A stretch of DNA of 64,000 nucleotides from positions 44,278 to 108,277 of the IMG/VR virus record IMGVR_UViG_3300050821_002136; one strand, 5' to 3'. This DNA comes from a virus. The translations under genes and the position numbers were made by a program. Below the pieces are notes generated by a model, which searched no databases, had not been told where the DNA came from, and was given only the letters and a program-made list of their open reading frames with translations. Shown here piece by piece: positions 49,832 through 58,436 of the stretch. How positions within the stretch are numbered: the stretch's first letter is position 1; the number at the start of each line of letters is the position of its first letter.

Positions 49832-50553
49832 TACAAACCTTCCTTGAATACTTTGTGAAATTCTCTCAGAATCACGTCTGTACCCGTGGCGTGGAAGCCT
49901 GACCAATTAAGATAGATGCACGCTGCAAAGTAGTTTTCTACAGGTCTCCTTACGGGTGGTGAGGGCCTGATCGGTGCCCTTAAGGGACGCCTTGGAGGAG
50001 GTGGTTTTTCTCCCAGATGCAGAAAGTACCTAGGATCACTAGTCAAAAATATGTTTTGATAGTGAAGCACACTAGATACCCATGCCTCATCGTTACCGTG
50101 CTCATGACTGTGCAGGGCTCCTGCTCGTCCTGGTAAAGGCGCGTTTATGATCAACTCCATAGCACGCCTGCTGAGTACGTAAAAGAATCCCCAAGGTGTT
50201 TTTATTTCGCCAACTTTACAGCCGGGGTCTTGCCAGCCCGAAAAGTCTGCTCGATGGAATCCTGCGTACCACTGACTGGGCTTGCAAATGACATCGTCGT
50301 CTACTTTTGCGGCATAGTCATAGCCGTTTTCATACGCCCACCTCATTACTGCTTGAACCTTCTCGGGCAACTCTAGATAAGCGTCTCCGCAATCCAAGAA
50401 CACTTCATCTGGTAAGGGGTCACGGGTGGCACCTCTTCCTCGGAAGAACCTTAAGTCTACCTCAGCAGGAACCAAAGGTGCCCATGTGCTACGTATGGCG
50501 TCTGAAAACTCTTCCCGGCTGTGGCAATTGATAACTGCTAATAGCACTTTCAC
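49831..50553 (-). CDS. GT31-like glycosyltransferase, copy 1
   Basis: This encodes 240 aa from ATG 50553. The opening MKVLLAVINCHSREEF, the RSTW (21-24) and the metal/nucleotide-sugar motif DDD (85-87 in AAKVDDDVICKPSQWY) fit GT-A-fold beta-1,3-galactosyl/N-acetylglucosaminyltransferases (GT31-like). A distal HEHGNDEAWV supplies the acidic catalytic region. A Pro/Arg-rich insertion (GEKPPPPRRPLRAPIRPSPP) at ~185-205 is unusual. It is paralogous to the gene at 52475-53149. It belongs to a four-gene glycosylation island in the tail cluster. Acceptor and donor cannot be read from sequence. Confidence 0.75.
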   Translation of the reverse strand: MKVLLAVINCHSREEFSDAIRSTWAPLVPAEVDLRFFRGRGATRDPLPDEVFLDCGDAYLELPEKVQAVMRWAYENGYDYAAKVDDDVICKPSQWYAGFHRADFSGWQDPGCKVGEIKTPWGFFYVLSRRAMELIINAPLPGRAGALHSHEHGNDEAWVSSVLHYQNIFLTSDPRYFLHLGEKPPPPRRPLRAPIRPSPPVRRPVENYFAACIYLNWSGFHATGTDVILREFHKVFKEGL

Positions 50554-51613
50554 GTCCTGGTCTCCTGAGGGCTCTGCGTTCTACGGGTAGATTCTTGGCC
50601 ATTTCCTCGTTGTATTTTTTGTACTCCTCCAAGAGGTTTGCATCCTCCTTTAAGATTGTACGGTATTTAAATTCAAACAAAGACTTAATGTCCCAATCAC
50701 GATCATATCCATGCACGATTGAGAACACTTTGCCCTTAGGTTTGTCTACACACTCTATTCCTTGTAGAGGGTGGGATAGAGACTCTATCCTTAGACGACG
50801 GTTCTTCCCCCAAATAGGGTTGAACACAATCATGGAGTTGGTTATCTCTGGCACAGTACCTGCATGCAGTGTGCATGTGTTTATGTCCAACACAGGATGA
50901 GTGTCTCTCATGTAAGGCCAACACGGTACACGCCAGGGGCTCCAACAAGGGTGCAAACAAGCTGCAAAGCCTTCAGACCACCTAGGAATGCGCAATACAT
51001 CTTTTAGCATACTGTGCATCACATAGTTAATCCAAATTTGACAGGGAGGGTGTCCCCCTGTGTACGTTTTACAACCGAGGTGGACTTGGTGAAAAACCTC
51101 AGTCATAGACTCTGCTTCTCCTGCCCAGGTACCTCCATTGATTACTTCACAGTCCTTTATTTCTTGATACTTCTTTGCTCCCAAAATGCTAATAGCCCAC
51201 AATTGGTTAGTTTCTTCTTGCTCTATGGTAACGCACTCGGTTGATCCTATGAGCTTAGCATTACCTATACTATTCTCCATCCAATCGCTGGGGTTACTTT
51301 GTAGAATCAAGTCCTTAACGTCAAGCCAAAATATGTACCTGAATTCTTTGTAGTGATCCCTTAGGTATTCCCAACACACCCTCATGCGAGCGTGAAAAAA
51401 AGGCTCTTTAGGAGTAGGCAAATCTATTAGTTCAAAACCGTGTAAAAGAAGTGCAGACCTAGTTGTTGGATGAATACCCCACACTAGCATAACTTTCCTG
51501 CCGGTAAATCCAGCACGCTTTATGCTCTCTAGGTAAGATTCTACGCCTCCCGGTCGGCTGCGTTCCCACTGACTTCCTAAAACACCTAAAACCAAATCAT
51601 GCGTCTTGTCCAC
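50489..51613 (-). CDS. Putative glycosyltransferase, GT-A-like
   Basis: This encodes 374 aa if started at GTG 51613 (AAGAAGACTCA upstream); an ATG ten codons earlier is possible. The core has VMLVWGIHPTTRSALLLHGF, then a DxxD-type motif in YIFWLDVKDLILQSNP (Asp98, Asp101) and CEVINGGTWAGEAESM, a layout of nucleotide-sugar-dependent transferases. The C-terminal ~80 residues are helical and charged. Its 3' end overlaps the start of the GT31-like gene by 65 bases. Donor and acceptor are unknown. It lies between the epimerase and the first GT31-like gene. Confidence 0.65.
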   Translation of the reverse strand: MDKTHDLVLGVLGSQWERSRPGGVESYLESIKRAGFTGRKVMLVWGIHPTTRSALLLHGFELIDLPTPKEPFFHARMRVCWEYLRDHYKEFRYIFWLDVKDLILQSNPSDWMENSIGNAKLIGSTECVTIEQEETNQLWAISILGAKKYQEIKDCEVINGGTWAGEAESMTEVFHQVHLGCKTYTGGHPPCQIWINYVMHSMLKDVLRIPRWSEGFAACLHPCWSPWRVPCWPYMRDTHPVLDINTCTLHAGTVPEITNSMIVFNPIWGKNRRLRIESLSHPLQGIECVDKPKGKVFSIVHGYDRDWDIKSLFEFKYRTILKEDANLLEEYKKYNEEMAKNLPVERRALRRPGRESAISSYQLPQPGRVFRRHT

Positions 51614-52478
51614 TGAGTCTTCTTTCTGGCAATAAAGAGTCATACAGCTTCCAGCCCTCGTACTGCGGTGTAAAGCTCAACTCTTTCAACTTTGTCACAT
51701 CCATGTAAAACGAAGCTACAGGCACCTTTTTCTGAAATTCAGTTGGCTCCTTGTAAGTGATGTTCCCTGAGGAGTTCATACGATATTTGGCATGCTCTAA
51801 AATCTCTTTGTAGTACCAAGTCTTTCCACAACCGATGTTGTAGATCTCATTGACTGCTCCTTTGCACATCACGGTCTCTACGGCTCGCACGCAATCCTCA
51901 ACATGCATGAAATCTCGGTAAAACCGACCGTCTCCGAACAACTCTACGTCTTTGCCCTCGGCCAACAAGTTGATCGAATGCTGTAGGACGTTCTTCTTGG
52001 GAGAAACCTTGGTGTCCCCAGGCCCTACGATGTTAGCAAATCTAAGAACTCTATAGTTAAGCCCGAAGGTCTCACAGTAAGAAATAAGGAGCTGTTCCGC
52101 GCAGCGTTTGGTGATGATGTAGAATCCCTTAGGATCACATGGGGCGTCTTCGGAAACCGGGAGGTCCTTTTGGTTCCCATAAACTGACCACGAACTGATG
52201 AGGTTGAACACGCCCTTCTTCCCAGTTCTTTCTTGATACCTTTTCCAGTTCTCCAAAACTTTTACAAGCAGGCTCAAGTTTGTGTCAATGTCAAGGTGAG
52301 GGTTGTCGAATACGCTGTAGTTGTGAACAGTGCTTATTAAATGAAGCACGTCTGGGCTATAGACTTCGTAGTCCAGGCGCTCGTTGATGCTTGAGATGTT
52401 TCCTATGGCATGATGATAGTACGCAAGCACATACGCGCTGCCCACAAAACCGTGCCCTCCCAAAATAGTTAAGCTCAC
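51597..52478 (-). CDS. NAD-dependent sugar epimerase/dehydratase (extended SDR)
   Basis: This encodes 293 aa from ATG 52478. The Rossmann GGHGFVG (7-13), the active-site Ser95/Ser96 in NLISSWSVYG, and the Tyr120-x3-Lys124 pair (YIITK) identify an extended short-chain dehydrogenase such as UDP-glucose 4-epimerase or dTDP-sugar reductase. RFANIVGPGDTKVSPKKNVL and FYRDFMHVEDCVRAVETVM fit sugar-nucleotide binding. It would make the activated sugar used by the adjacent transferases. Exact substrate unknown. Both stop and start overlap neighbours. Confidence 0.88.
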   Translation of the reverse strand: MSLTILGGHGFVGSAYVLAYYHHAIGNISSINERLDYEVYSPDVLHLISTVHNYSVFDNPHLDIDTNLSLLVKVLENWKRYQERTGKKGVFNLISSWSVYGNQKDLPVSEDAPCDPKGFYIITKRCAEQLLISYCETFGLNYRVLRFANIVGPGDTKVSPKKNVLQHSINLLAEGKDVELFGDGRFYRDFMHVEDCVRAVETVMCKGAVNEIYNIGCGKTWYYKEILEHAKYRMNSSGNITYKEPTEFQKKVPVASFYMDVTKLKELSFTPQYEGWKLYDSLLPERRLSGQDA

Positions 52479-53149
52479 CTGAGTCTCCTAAACGTTCTCT
52501 TCTCTGCAGAGTTTTGGGCCTTGTAGGCTTTGTACTTTCTGTTCTTCTGGTCTGCCCATGTCTCAACCATCATTTCCGGCCGATATCCTTTGAAGTACCA
52601 TGCTCGGACGCTGGACAAATGAAAGGTGATAGTGTGGTCGTCCATCACATCCCCAGGACAGAATTTGAATCTTGGGTCTGCGTGGAGTTCTATGCCCTTC
52701 CCTAGAAGTATACGAGCAATATGTACGTCTTCCTCAAACCCCGGGGCTCCCCCAGCATCTACTACGTACTGCATGGCTTTTCTAGAGAGGATATAGCCAG
52801 CTCCTCCTGAGGCGAAGAAGGAATTGGCTCCTCCGACCCAATCGTAGGCTTCGAAACCACTCGCTAGGAGTAGCCTAGGGCGTACCAGGGTGTCCAGGTC
52901 GCACTTGAAGACGAATTCGTAGCCCTGTTCCAATGCCCATGCGTAGAGGGCAACGGTTTTATTCGTGAGGCTATCAAATCCGTCTTCAACCTTGAGAAAT
53001 ACTTCATCGTGCGCTAAGTTGACCTCAGGGTTACCAAGGAAAAACCTGAGGTCAACCTCAGGGGGAATGTCCTTCCCCCACGTAGACTGGATCACCTCCT
53101 CGTACTGCTTAAGAGAATGGCAACTAGGTACGGCTATTAAGACTTTCAT
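52475..53149 (-). CDS. GT31-like glycosyltransferase, copy 2
   Basis: This encodes 224 aa from ATG 53149. It is a paralogue of 49831-50553 (MKVLIAVPSCHSLKQYEEVI, then STWGKDIPPEVDLRFFLGN). The D-x-D-type motif is DLD (84-86 in FKCDLDTLVRPRLLL), and GGAGYILSRKAMQYVVDAGG with ED in APGFEEDVHIARI fits the GT31 acceptor half. The C-terminus is basic (AEKRTFRRLR). The proline-rich insertion of copy 1 is absent here. With copy 1 and the third transferase it could elongate a glycan on virion or host surface. Confidence 0.75.
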   Translation of the reverse strand: MKVLIAVPSCHSLKQYEEVIQSTWGKDIPPEVDLRFFLGNPEVNLAHDEVFLKVEDGFDSLTNKTVALYAWALEQGYEFVFKCDLDTLVRPRLLLASGFEAYDWVGGANSFFASGGAGYILSRKAMQYVVDAGGAPGFEEDVHIARILLGKGIELHADPRFKFCPGDVMDDHTITFHLSSVRAWYFKGYRPEMMVETWADQKNRKYKAYKAQNSAEKRTFRRLR

Positions 53150-53334
53150 TTTTCGTCTTCTTTATTGCAATTTCTAGCGTGATAGTCGTCGGCCACAGCT
53201 CTTCCTACGACCCACCCCTGCAACGCTGTAGCCATGGCCACGTACTGTCCAGTCAACAACCCTTTGAGGGCCAAGACGAAGCTGGTGATTGTAAAAAATG
53301 CTGCGAATGCTGTGGATCTACTGAGCCATTTCAT
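53146..53334 (-). CDS. Small membrane protein
   Basis: This encodes 62 aa from ATG 53334. Two hydrophobic segments (AAFFTITSFVLALKGLLTG and YVAMATALQGWVVGRAVA) and a charged tail (NCNKEDEK) give a hairpin topology. A holin, or an anchor for the adjacent glycosylation enzymes, is possible. It overlaps the GT31-like gene by 4 bases. Confidence 0.55.
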   Translation of the reverse strand: MKWLSRSTAFAAFFTITSFVLALKGLLTGQYVAMATALQGWVVGRAVADDYHARNCNKEDEK

Positions 53335-53343
53335 GGTTTCCTC

Positions 53344-54738
53344 TTAAGGGGTAGCGTTTTCAAGGTAATTGTATTCAAATGTCCCTTTTACTAATGACGC
53401 TACGCCGTCTGATATGGATACGGCATGAGATGCTCCACGCGATGCATTAGCAGGAAGATCCGAATCCGTAGTTCCTCCACCTCCTCCTGCGTTATTATTC
53501 AACCACCAAACCAAATCACAATTAGCAACAGGAAGATGGGTGTTAGAAGAGCAAACGGAGACACCATTGATGAACAAAGTTGCAACGCCGTTATCGAGAA
53601 TGATCTCAAACTGATATCTTTGTGCGGTAACGATAGGTACCCCGGAATCTACCGACGTAACTACGCCTGCCAGAGAAGTGAACAAAAACCAATTCCCTGG
53701 GGATATATTGGCAACTTTGTGGACACCAATGCAGCATGAATCAAGTGTACGAGGGTCTACTGTACCACTCCCAAGGGAGTTAGAGAAACCTACAATGTAG
53801 TCACCAGCAGCCGTGTTAGCATTTTGGTCATAGTTAACAGTACCTTTACAAACGGTCCTTCTACCTGGAAAAGCAAAAGTCCTGTTTCCATAATAAATTC
53901 TACCCGTAGAAGTTGACCCGATAGTCAATGCGTCTAATATGGCTAAGTGGTGAGTAGGATCAGACGAGAATGCTTGCCATAAAACGAAACTTGCTTTGTC
54001 AGGTTGCGGAATAGTGTCAGAAGCAATTGTCACATTACCAGAACCATCTTGTACAATGGTTACGTTGTCTCCATTTGCCAAATTAAGCAATGTTTGGCTT
54101 CCATTGAGAATTCCGTTGGTCTTAAGAGTAATGCCTGGACTTGAGTTTATTGTTACTCCACCAACTCCGTCATCTACAATTGTTATGGCCGTTCCGTTTT
54201 TCAAGTTCAGAAGTGCTTGGCTTCCATTGGCAATTCCATTGGTCTTCAAAACCAAACTGGGAGGAGGAGCAGGAGCTGTTGCACTTATGGTGACATTTCC
54301 AAAGTTATCTGGAGTCAGTATAACGTTAGGTCCTTGTTGTAAATTGAACAACATCTGGTTGAACAAGGGAGATCCGTTAACTTCGAGAAGCAAGGTAGTA
54401 CCTAAGGTAGACCCTACGTTTCCTATGGATTGATCAATGTAGAACTGTTGAAGTTTTCCGCCAAAGAAGATGGCCACGGTGTACAACCCAGGAAGGACAT
54501 AAAAATCGTAGTGACCGAAGCCGTCTGTAATGACTGGCTGAGCAAGTGTAGTAAATCCCGCATCCGAGTACACCTGGACCTGTGGGTTAGGTGTGAATGG
54601 GACAGGGAGTGTCCTAGGAGGCGTCATCGGAGGAGTCACATTTGCAGGTTGATTTAGCACGTATACTTGTGCTCCAGATACAGCTTGGCCGCTCACAAGT
54701 TTCACCCAGCCATCTGACCTATAAAAATTCAATGCCAT
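53344..54738 (-). CDS. Tail protein with LKTNG/DG repeats
   Basis: This encodes 464 aa from ATG 54738 (AAGGAGAAGTC upstream). Its N-terminal domain (FYRSDGWVKLVSGQAVSGAQ to GFGHYDFYVLPGLYTVAIFF) is shared with the next gene (54749-55189). Residues ~115-235 hold three tandem repeats: LEVNGSPLFNQMLFNLQQG, LKTNGIANGSQALLNLKNG and LKTNGILNGSQTLLNLANG, each ending in D-x-GNVTI-type strands. The C-terminal domain (WQAFSSDPTHHLAILDALTI onward) contains several Cys and a Gly-rich loop. It is probably a tail spike or side fibre. Confidence 0.75.
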   Translation of the reverse strand: MALNFYRSDGWVKLVSGQAVSGAQVYVLNQPANVTPPMTPPRTLPVPFTPNPQVQVYSDAGFTTLAQPVITDGFGHYDFYVLPGLYTVAIFFGGKLQQFYIDQSIGNVGSTLGTTLLLEVNGSPLFNQMLFNLQQGPNVILTPDNFGNVTISATAPAPPPSLVLKTNGIANGSQALLNLKNGTAITIVDDGVGGVTINSSPGITLKTNGILNGSQTLLNLANGDNVTIVQDGSGNVTIASDTIPQPDKASFVLWQAFSSDPTHHLAILDALTIGSTSTGRIYYGNRTFAFPGRRTVCKGTVNYDQNANTAAGDYIVGFSNSLGSGTVDPRTLDSCCIGVHKVANISPGNWFLFTSLAGVVTSVDSGVPIVTAQRYQFEIILDNGVATLFINGVSVCSSNTHLPVANCDLVWWLNNNAGGGGGTTDSDLPANASRGASHAVSISDGVASLVKGTFEYNYLENATP

Positions 54739-54748
54739 GACTTCTCCT

Positions 54749-55189
54749 TTACCAAGTAGCTATGCCTACGCGCTTCCATGTATTAGGTGCTATGCAGATG
54801 TAGATGAAATTGGAATCCCAAGTCACGGTTCCAGCATCGCCTGTGTCGCTTGAAGTCGATGGGGCATCACTAGGCACGATCAGAGCCTCACCAGTAGCTC
54901 CCATAGGGATTTGGTCTGCATAGAGCTGCTGAAGTTTTCCTTGGTTAACAACTACGATGGTATAGGGAATTCCCGAGGCTGCATAGAAGTCATAGTGCCC
55001 AAAGCCGTCTGTGCTTATAGGTTGTGTTATTGGGAACATTCCTGCTGGATCAGAGAATACCGTAGCTAATGGGATAGGCGGGAGAAAAGTCGCATCGGCA
55101 GGTTGTAGACACACGTAAATCTGAGCCCCAGCTATGGCTTGGCCTAGGACGCTTTTGACCCATCCATCACTTCTAAAAAATGTAGCCAT
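54749..55189 (-). CDS. Short tail protein sharing an N-terminal module
   Basis: This encodes 146 aa from ATG 55189 (GGAGAACG upstream). It is closely related to the first ~110 residues of the 53344 gene (FFRSDGWVKSVLGQAIAGAQ, then STDGFGHYDFYAASG, then LQQLYADQIP). It ends in a different short domain (TVTWDSNFIYICIAPNTWKR) typical of phage tail-fibre tips. A modular duplication has produced two proteins with a common virion-binding start and different ends. Confidence 0.7.
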   Translation of the reverse strand: MATFFRSDGWVKSVLGQAIAGAQIYVCLQPADATFLPPIPLATVFSDPAGMFPITQPISTDGFGHYDFYAASGIPYTIVVVNQGKLQQLYADQIPMGATGEALIVPSDAPSTSSDTGDAGTVTWDSNFIYICIAPNTWKRVGIATW

Positions 55190-55197
55190 GCGTTCTC

Positions 55198-56214
55198 CTA
55201 TGAATTGTAGTACGGTACCTTCACGGCTGTGCCTGCGACATTTATGATGAGATACCCAACAGGTGTCGCAGGAGGAGCCGAGGCCCCACCAGCCGCTCCA
55301 ACTGTTGCTGATGTCGTCGATCCTAGGCCCACCTGAGCAACTGCTACGGTGGGTGCTGCTGTAGACAATGTCGTGTTGCCGAGTTTCAAAGAACCAGAAA
55401 TGTCACCAGCAGTTCCATTGCCCAGTAACAATACTCCCGCGCTAGGATTTTGAAATGCCACTTGAGCGACGTTACCGACTCCGTCTCCTGATATAAACCC
55501 TAAGTATTGAATGGCTGTGGTATCTTTGTTAATATTGTTTACCCACATGCTCAGACGGGAAACATTTCCATTTATGTCATTGTTGTCGGTACTTGAGTTC
55601 CACCTAAAAACTTCATTAAGATTAGTAGTGCCTGCGGCACACGCAAAAAGGGCCACTGTACAATTGTGATTAGTAGGCGTCCACGCCGTTCCAATTTGTG
55701 TCCACAGCTGAGACCCGACAGCGTAAGTACTGCTATCATATCCCTCGAAAGAAAGATATCCAAGTTGACCACCTTGGGGAACCCCAAGTGGAGTGGTCTG
55801 TGTGCCGCCCGACCGATTTAAAGAGACTGTGGGTGCTCTAAAATTTGTATTAGAGTGCGTAAACACCTCAATGCCTTGGGCAAAGTTGTTGTGAATTTCT
55901 AGCTCTGCCGCCCCTCCCGAACGGGCTGTCAGCATCAAACCTCCACCGCTTATGGGATTACCGAGCGGCGTTCCTATGGCTAGTGTCGGACCTGTACCCG
56001 AGTTGGTGTTGTCAAGAATCAATTCTTCTGTTGTCCCTGCTACCGTCTGGGTTGCGGTTGGATTAGAAGAAATGAATGGGCCTGGAGTACTACCAATGGC
56101 TGCATCTATAATCTCAAAGTTATTCCCCGTTGTGAGGCTCATATTTTTAAGAGCCAACTTGAGATTAGGAGTGACGGGATCGTCCCCTCCTGGGTAAAGT
56201 GTAATCGGTGCCAT
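55198..56214 (-). CDS. Tail protein with shared N- and C-terminal caps (paralogue C)
   Basis: This encodes 338 aa from ATG 56214. Its start (ITLYPGGDDPVTPNLKLAL, SLTTGNNFEIIDAAIG) and end (APTVAVAQVGLGSTTSATVG, GYLIINVAGTAVKVPYYNS) are nearly those of the gene at 23233. The middle is a different, larger, Thr/Gly/Asn-rich segment. The conserved caps on two widely separated genes imply modular swapping of the central part. Probable receptor-binding or decoration protein. Confidence 0.75.
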   Translation of the reverse strand: MAPITLYPGGDDPVTPNLKLALKNMSLTTGNNFEIIDAAIGSTPGPFISSNPTATQTVAGTTEELILDNTNSGTGPTLAIGTPLGNPISGGGLMLTARSGGAAELEIHNNFAQGIEVFTHSNTNFRAPTVSLNRSGGTQTTPLGVPQGGQLGYLSFEGYDSSTYAVGSQLWTQIGTAWTPTNHNCTVALFACAAGTTNLNEVFRWNSSTDNNDINGNVSRLSMWVNNINKDTTAIQYLGFISGDGVGNVAQVAFQNPSAGVLLLGNGTAGDISGSLKLGNTTLSTAAPTVAVAQVGLGSTTSATVGAAGGASAPPATPVGYLIINVAGTAVKVPYYNS

Positions 56215-56223
56215 GTGTTCTCC

Positions 56224-57078
56224 TTATTGCCATCCAAGGAACCAGTTGTTGGTGTCTGTGTTCCCGTAGCTTCCGTAGGGTTGTCTAGTGTACGTTATGC
56301 TTTGTGCTCGTCTTGTTGTAGCATTCTTGAGCTGGAACATCTGATTATTTGCTTCCGTGATGAGATCGGGTAACCCAGGGGACCCCAGCATGCGGGCGTA
56401 CATCACCGCAACTTTGTACGCTACGGCATCGGTGCAGTCAATGATCGGCACGAAGGTAGATGTGAAGTCCAATGTAGGACTGAAAAATGTTGGGAGAGAC
56501 CCGTAGTGTCGCAATCTGATGTCTCTGGTCTGTGTGCTGCCCACCATGTTCAGGTTGTAGTTTCTCCACTCCCAATCAACTAACGTGGGTTGCTGAGGAC
56601 GAGATGGTAGACCGAATTGCGACTGTGTCATTGGCGTGAAGCTGTTGTTGGTGCCGTTCTGCCTCTCCCACACGCGCTCCAGGTACAGCATATTGCTAGG
56701 GAGGGCCAGGAGAGAGTTGATAGTCTGTCCATCGAAGTATCCGCCCTGGGAAACAAACACCTGAGTAGCGGGATCTGGATTACCTAGGCCGTTAGCGCCG
56801 TTAATTGGGGTCAATCCAAAGATGTTCACATTGTCAAAAATAAGGGCTGGGTCTCCAACGTTGCGAAGCTCTCTATAGAGGGCTCGGATAGCTGAGTTCA
56901 AGAACGGCAGTGTAAATGGGGAGACCGCAGGATTATCTGTGATGATCTGTCCCTCTCCCGGGGTTCCTGTAAGCCCTGCTTGGGTATCGTTCACGAGACT
57001 TCTTACGAGATCCATGATGACGGAAAAGGAGGTATCAGTGCCTGACGTTGGGTTCAGATTAATGGTAGGTGACGACAT
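56224..57078 (-). CDS. Head-tail adaptor/connector-like protein
   Basis: This encodes 284 aa from ATG 57078 (AGGAGAGTTTC upstream). An N-terminal helical part (SVIMDLVRSLVNDTQAGLTG and FLNSAIRALYRELRNVGDP) and a beta domain with WEWRNYNLNMVGS and IRLRHYGSLPTFFSPTLDF suggest a connector (gp4/gp11-type adaptor or a completion protein). A C-terminal helical region (AVAYKVAVMYARMLGSPGLP) supports this. Family assignment is tentative. It lies between the head cluster and the tail cluster. Confidence 0.6.
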   Translation of the reverse strand: MSSPTINLNPTSGTDTSFSVIMDLVRSLVNDTQAGLTGTPGEGQIITDNPAVSPFTLPFLNSAIRALYRELRNVGDPALIFDNVNIFGLTPINGANGLGNPDPATQVFVSQGGYFDGQTINSLLALPSNMLYLERVWERQNGTNNSFTPMTQSQFGLPSRPQQPTLVDWEWRNYNLNMVGSTQTRDIRLRHYGSLPTFFSPTLDFTSTFVPIIDCTDAVAYKVAVMYARMLGSPGLPDLITEANNQMFQLKNATTRRAQSITYTRQPYGSYGNTDTNNWFLGWQ

Positions 57079-57260
57079 GAAACTCTCCTATAAACACGAA
57101 TAGGCCCCTACGCTGTTCACGTAGGGACCTTAGATATTACATGCCACCCTCAAAGTCTCAGCTTTTCACTGGGACTCAGGACCAATTACACGGCGGACCT
57201 TTTGGATGGCAAGATTGTGGTGCTGAAATTTGCGTGGGCTCTGAGTTAGCCCACGACTTT
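57079..57260. other. Intergenic spacer with three hairpins
   Basis: 182 bases without a gene divide the head cluster from the connector and tail genes. CGTGGGCT (57233-57240) pairs perfectly with AGCCCACG (57248-57255), just behind the gene ending at 57261. AGTCTCAG (57154-57161) pairs with CTGGGACT (57169-57176, one mismatch). CCCTACG (57106-57112) pairs with CGTAGGG (57120-57126), extended by AGG/CCT. One or more can act as terminators, and a promoter for the tail genes may lie between them; I cannot identify it with certainty. Confidence 0.6.
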
Positions 57261-58142
57261 TTAGACTACGTCTAGATCGTCTTCGGTAGGAATGCTTGTT
57301 TTGGGTTGAACCTTAACAACTTCCTTAATAGGTGCGCCTGGGACTTTGGGGGCAAATTGTTCATCCCCAGTAGCCTCGTATGCCTGTGCTCTGGTTCTTA
57401 CTCCAGCAGACACCGTGCGCTTCCAATCTAGGACGCAGATTGCACCTTCTTCTGTGCGATGGAAAGCGATACCTGCCTTGACACGTTCTCCGCATGAAGG
57501 GCAATCCATGGGGCGGCTGCGCTTACCATGCCAGCTCGTCTCGATGCCGAAGTAATCAGCTGCGGTATGTGCTTCCGGCCCGAGGTTCTCAAGCAAACTC
57601 TTAGGATCAGAAGTTTCCAGCGCTTTCATCTTCTCCAACACTTTGTTGAAGTAGGTTTCCATACGTCGAACTGCTGCCTTCACCTCGTCTTCATGGGGTG
57701 GGTTGTTGATGGACCAAAAAACTCCCTTGGCTCCCAGGTTGTTGCCGATGTTGCTAGGCTTTGCAATGACTGCATCCTGATCCAGGGTTAGGTTGTCTGG
57801 ATTAATCATATCCATGACCACTCTGCGCGTGTCCATGAGGTTCGTAGACAATTCGTCAGAGTCTACGCTGCCCTGAGGAGCTAGCAACGGGCTAGGGAGC
57901 CTCGCCGCCGTCGCGTACTCTTCCCCACGCTTACGGCCCGGGATGTGTACGTTGGCAAAGAGGGGTGGACGGAACACGTCAAAAGCCTGCTCAGAGACGT
58001 TGTACAGATAAACCCAATAATCAGGCTTACGGCCGTACAGATAATCCTGCAAGCTAAAATTGAAGGACCTGTTGTTGGCCTTCGTCATGCTCTCACTAAG
58101 GTGCGCGTTGTGAGTTGGTGCTGTTGCGTTTACTTCGGGCAT
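57261..58142 (-). CDS. Head-cluster protein with zinc ribbon
   Basis: This encodes 293 aa from ATG 58142 (AAGGAGATAAATA upstream). Residues ~35-200 are homologous to the gene at 60635 (shared DMINPDNL/DLISPDNL, GAKGVFWSINNPP/SVKGVFYSLHNPP and HTAADYFGIETSWHG/HAAANYFKVTTPWHP). Copy-specific is a CxxC zinc motif (CPSCGERVKAG) near residue 215 and a disordered acidic tail. Function is unknown. Its head location and paralogy suggest a structural or scaffold-related role. Confidence 0.65.
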   Translation of the reverse strand: MPEVNATAPTHNAHLSESMTKANNRSFNFSLQDYLYGRKPDYWVYLYNVSEQAFDVFRPPLFANVHIPGRKRGEEYATAARLPSPLLAPQGSVDSDELSTNLMDTRRVVMDMINPDNLTLDQDAVIAKPSNIGNNLGAKGVFWSINNPPHEDEVKAAVRRMETYFNKVLEKMKALETSDPKSLLENLGPEAHTAADYFGIETSWHGKRSRPMDCPSCGERVKAGIAFHRTEEGAICVLDWKRTVSAGVRTRAQAYEATGDEQFAPKVPGAPIKEVVKVQPKTSIPTEDDLDVV

Positions 58143-58171
58143 TATTTATCTCCTTGAGTCGTTCTGAGTTC

Positions 58172-58432
58172 CTAGCTTCTTCCGCTAGTGTGTTTCCAAG
58201 CTTCTTCGTCATACTTGATAGGCTCTGGGTCATCTTCAGAGGAAGGTCCCAACTTTTCTACCTGCTTCGCATTCAGAGACAGTCCTGTGCGGCTGTCTAA
58301 AGGGTACATTGGAGTTTCGGTCTCTAGGTTAAGGTTGCAGTACTCTTCAGAGATCTGAATTGCTTTGATCTTACAGCGTACAGTCACCATGTTTCCGACT
58401 TCCAATAGTCTTCCATTCTTATCATGTGGCAT
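58172..58432 (-). CDS. Small hypothetical protein
   Basis: This encodes 86 aa from ATG 58432. The first half (VGNMVTVRCKIKAIQISEEY) is beta-rich and the second acidic and disordered. It is similar in its first strands to the 88-aa gene at 48174. It sits between head-associated genes and has no recognised family. Confidence 0.6.
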   Translation of the reverse strand: MPHDKNGRLLEVGNMVTVRCKIKAIQISEEYCNLNLETETPMYPLDSRTGLSLNAKQVEKLGPSSEDDPEPIKYDEEAWKHTSGRS

Positions 58433-58436
58433 TGTG

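Noticed and set aside
57079-57260. Second group I intron in the hairpin-rich spacer
   Set aside because: Three hairpins are present but no R/S (P7) pair, no guide sequence and no interrupted gene; flanking genes are complete.
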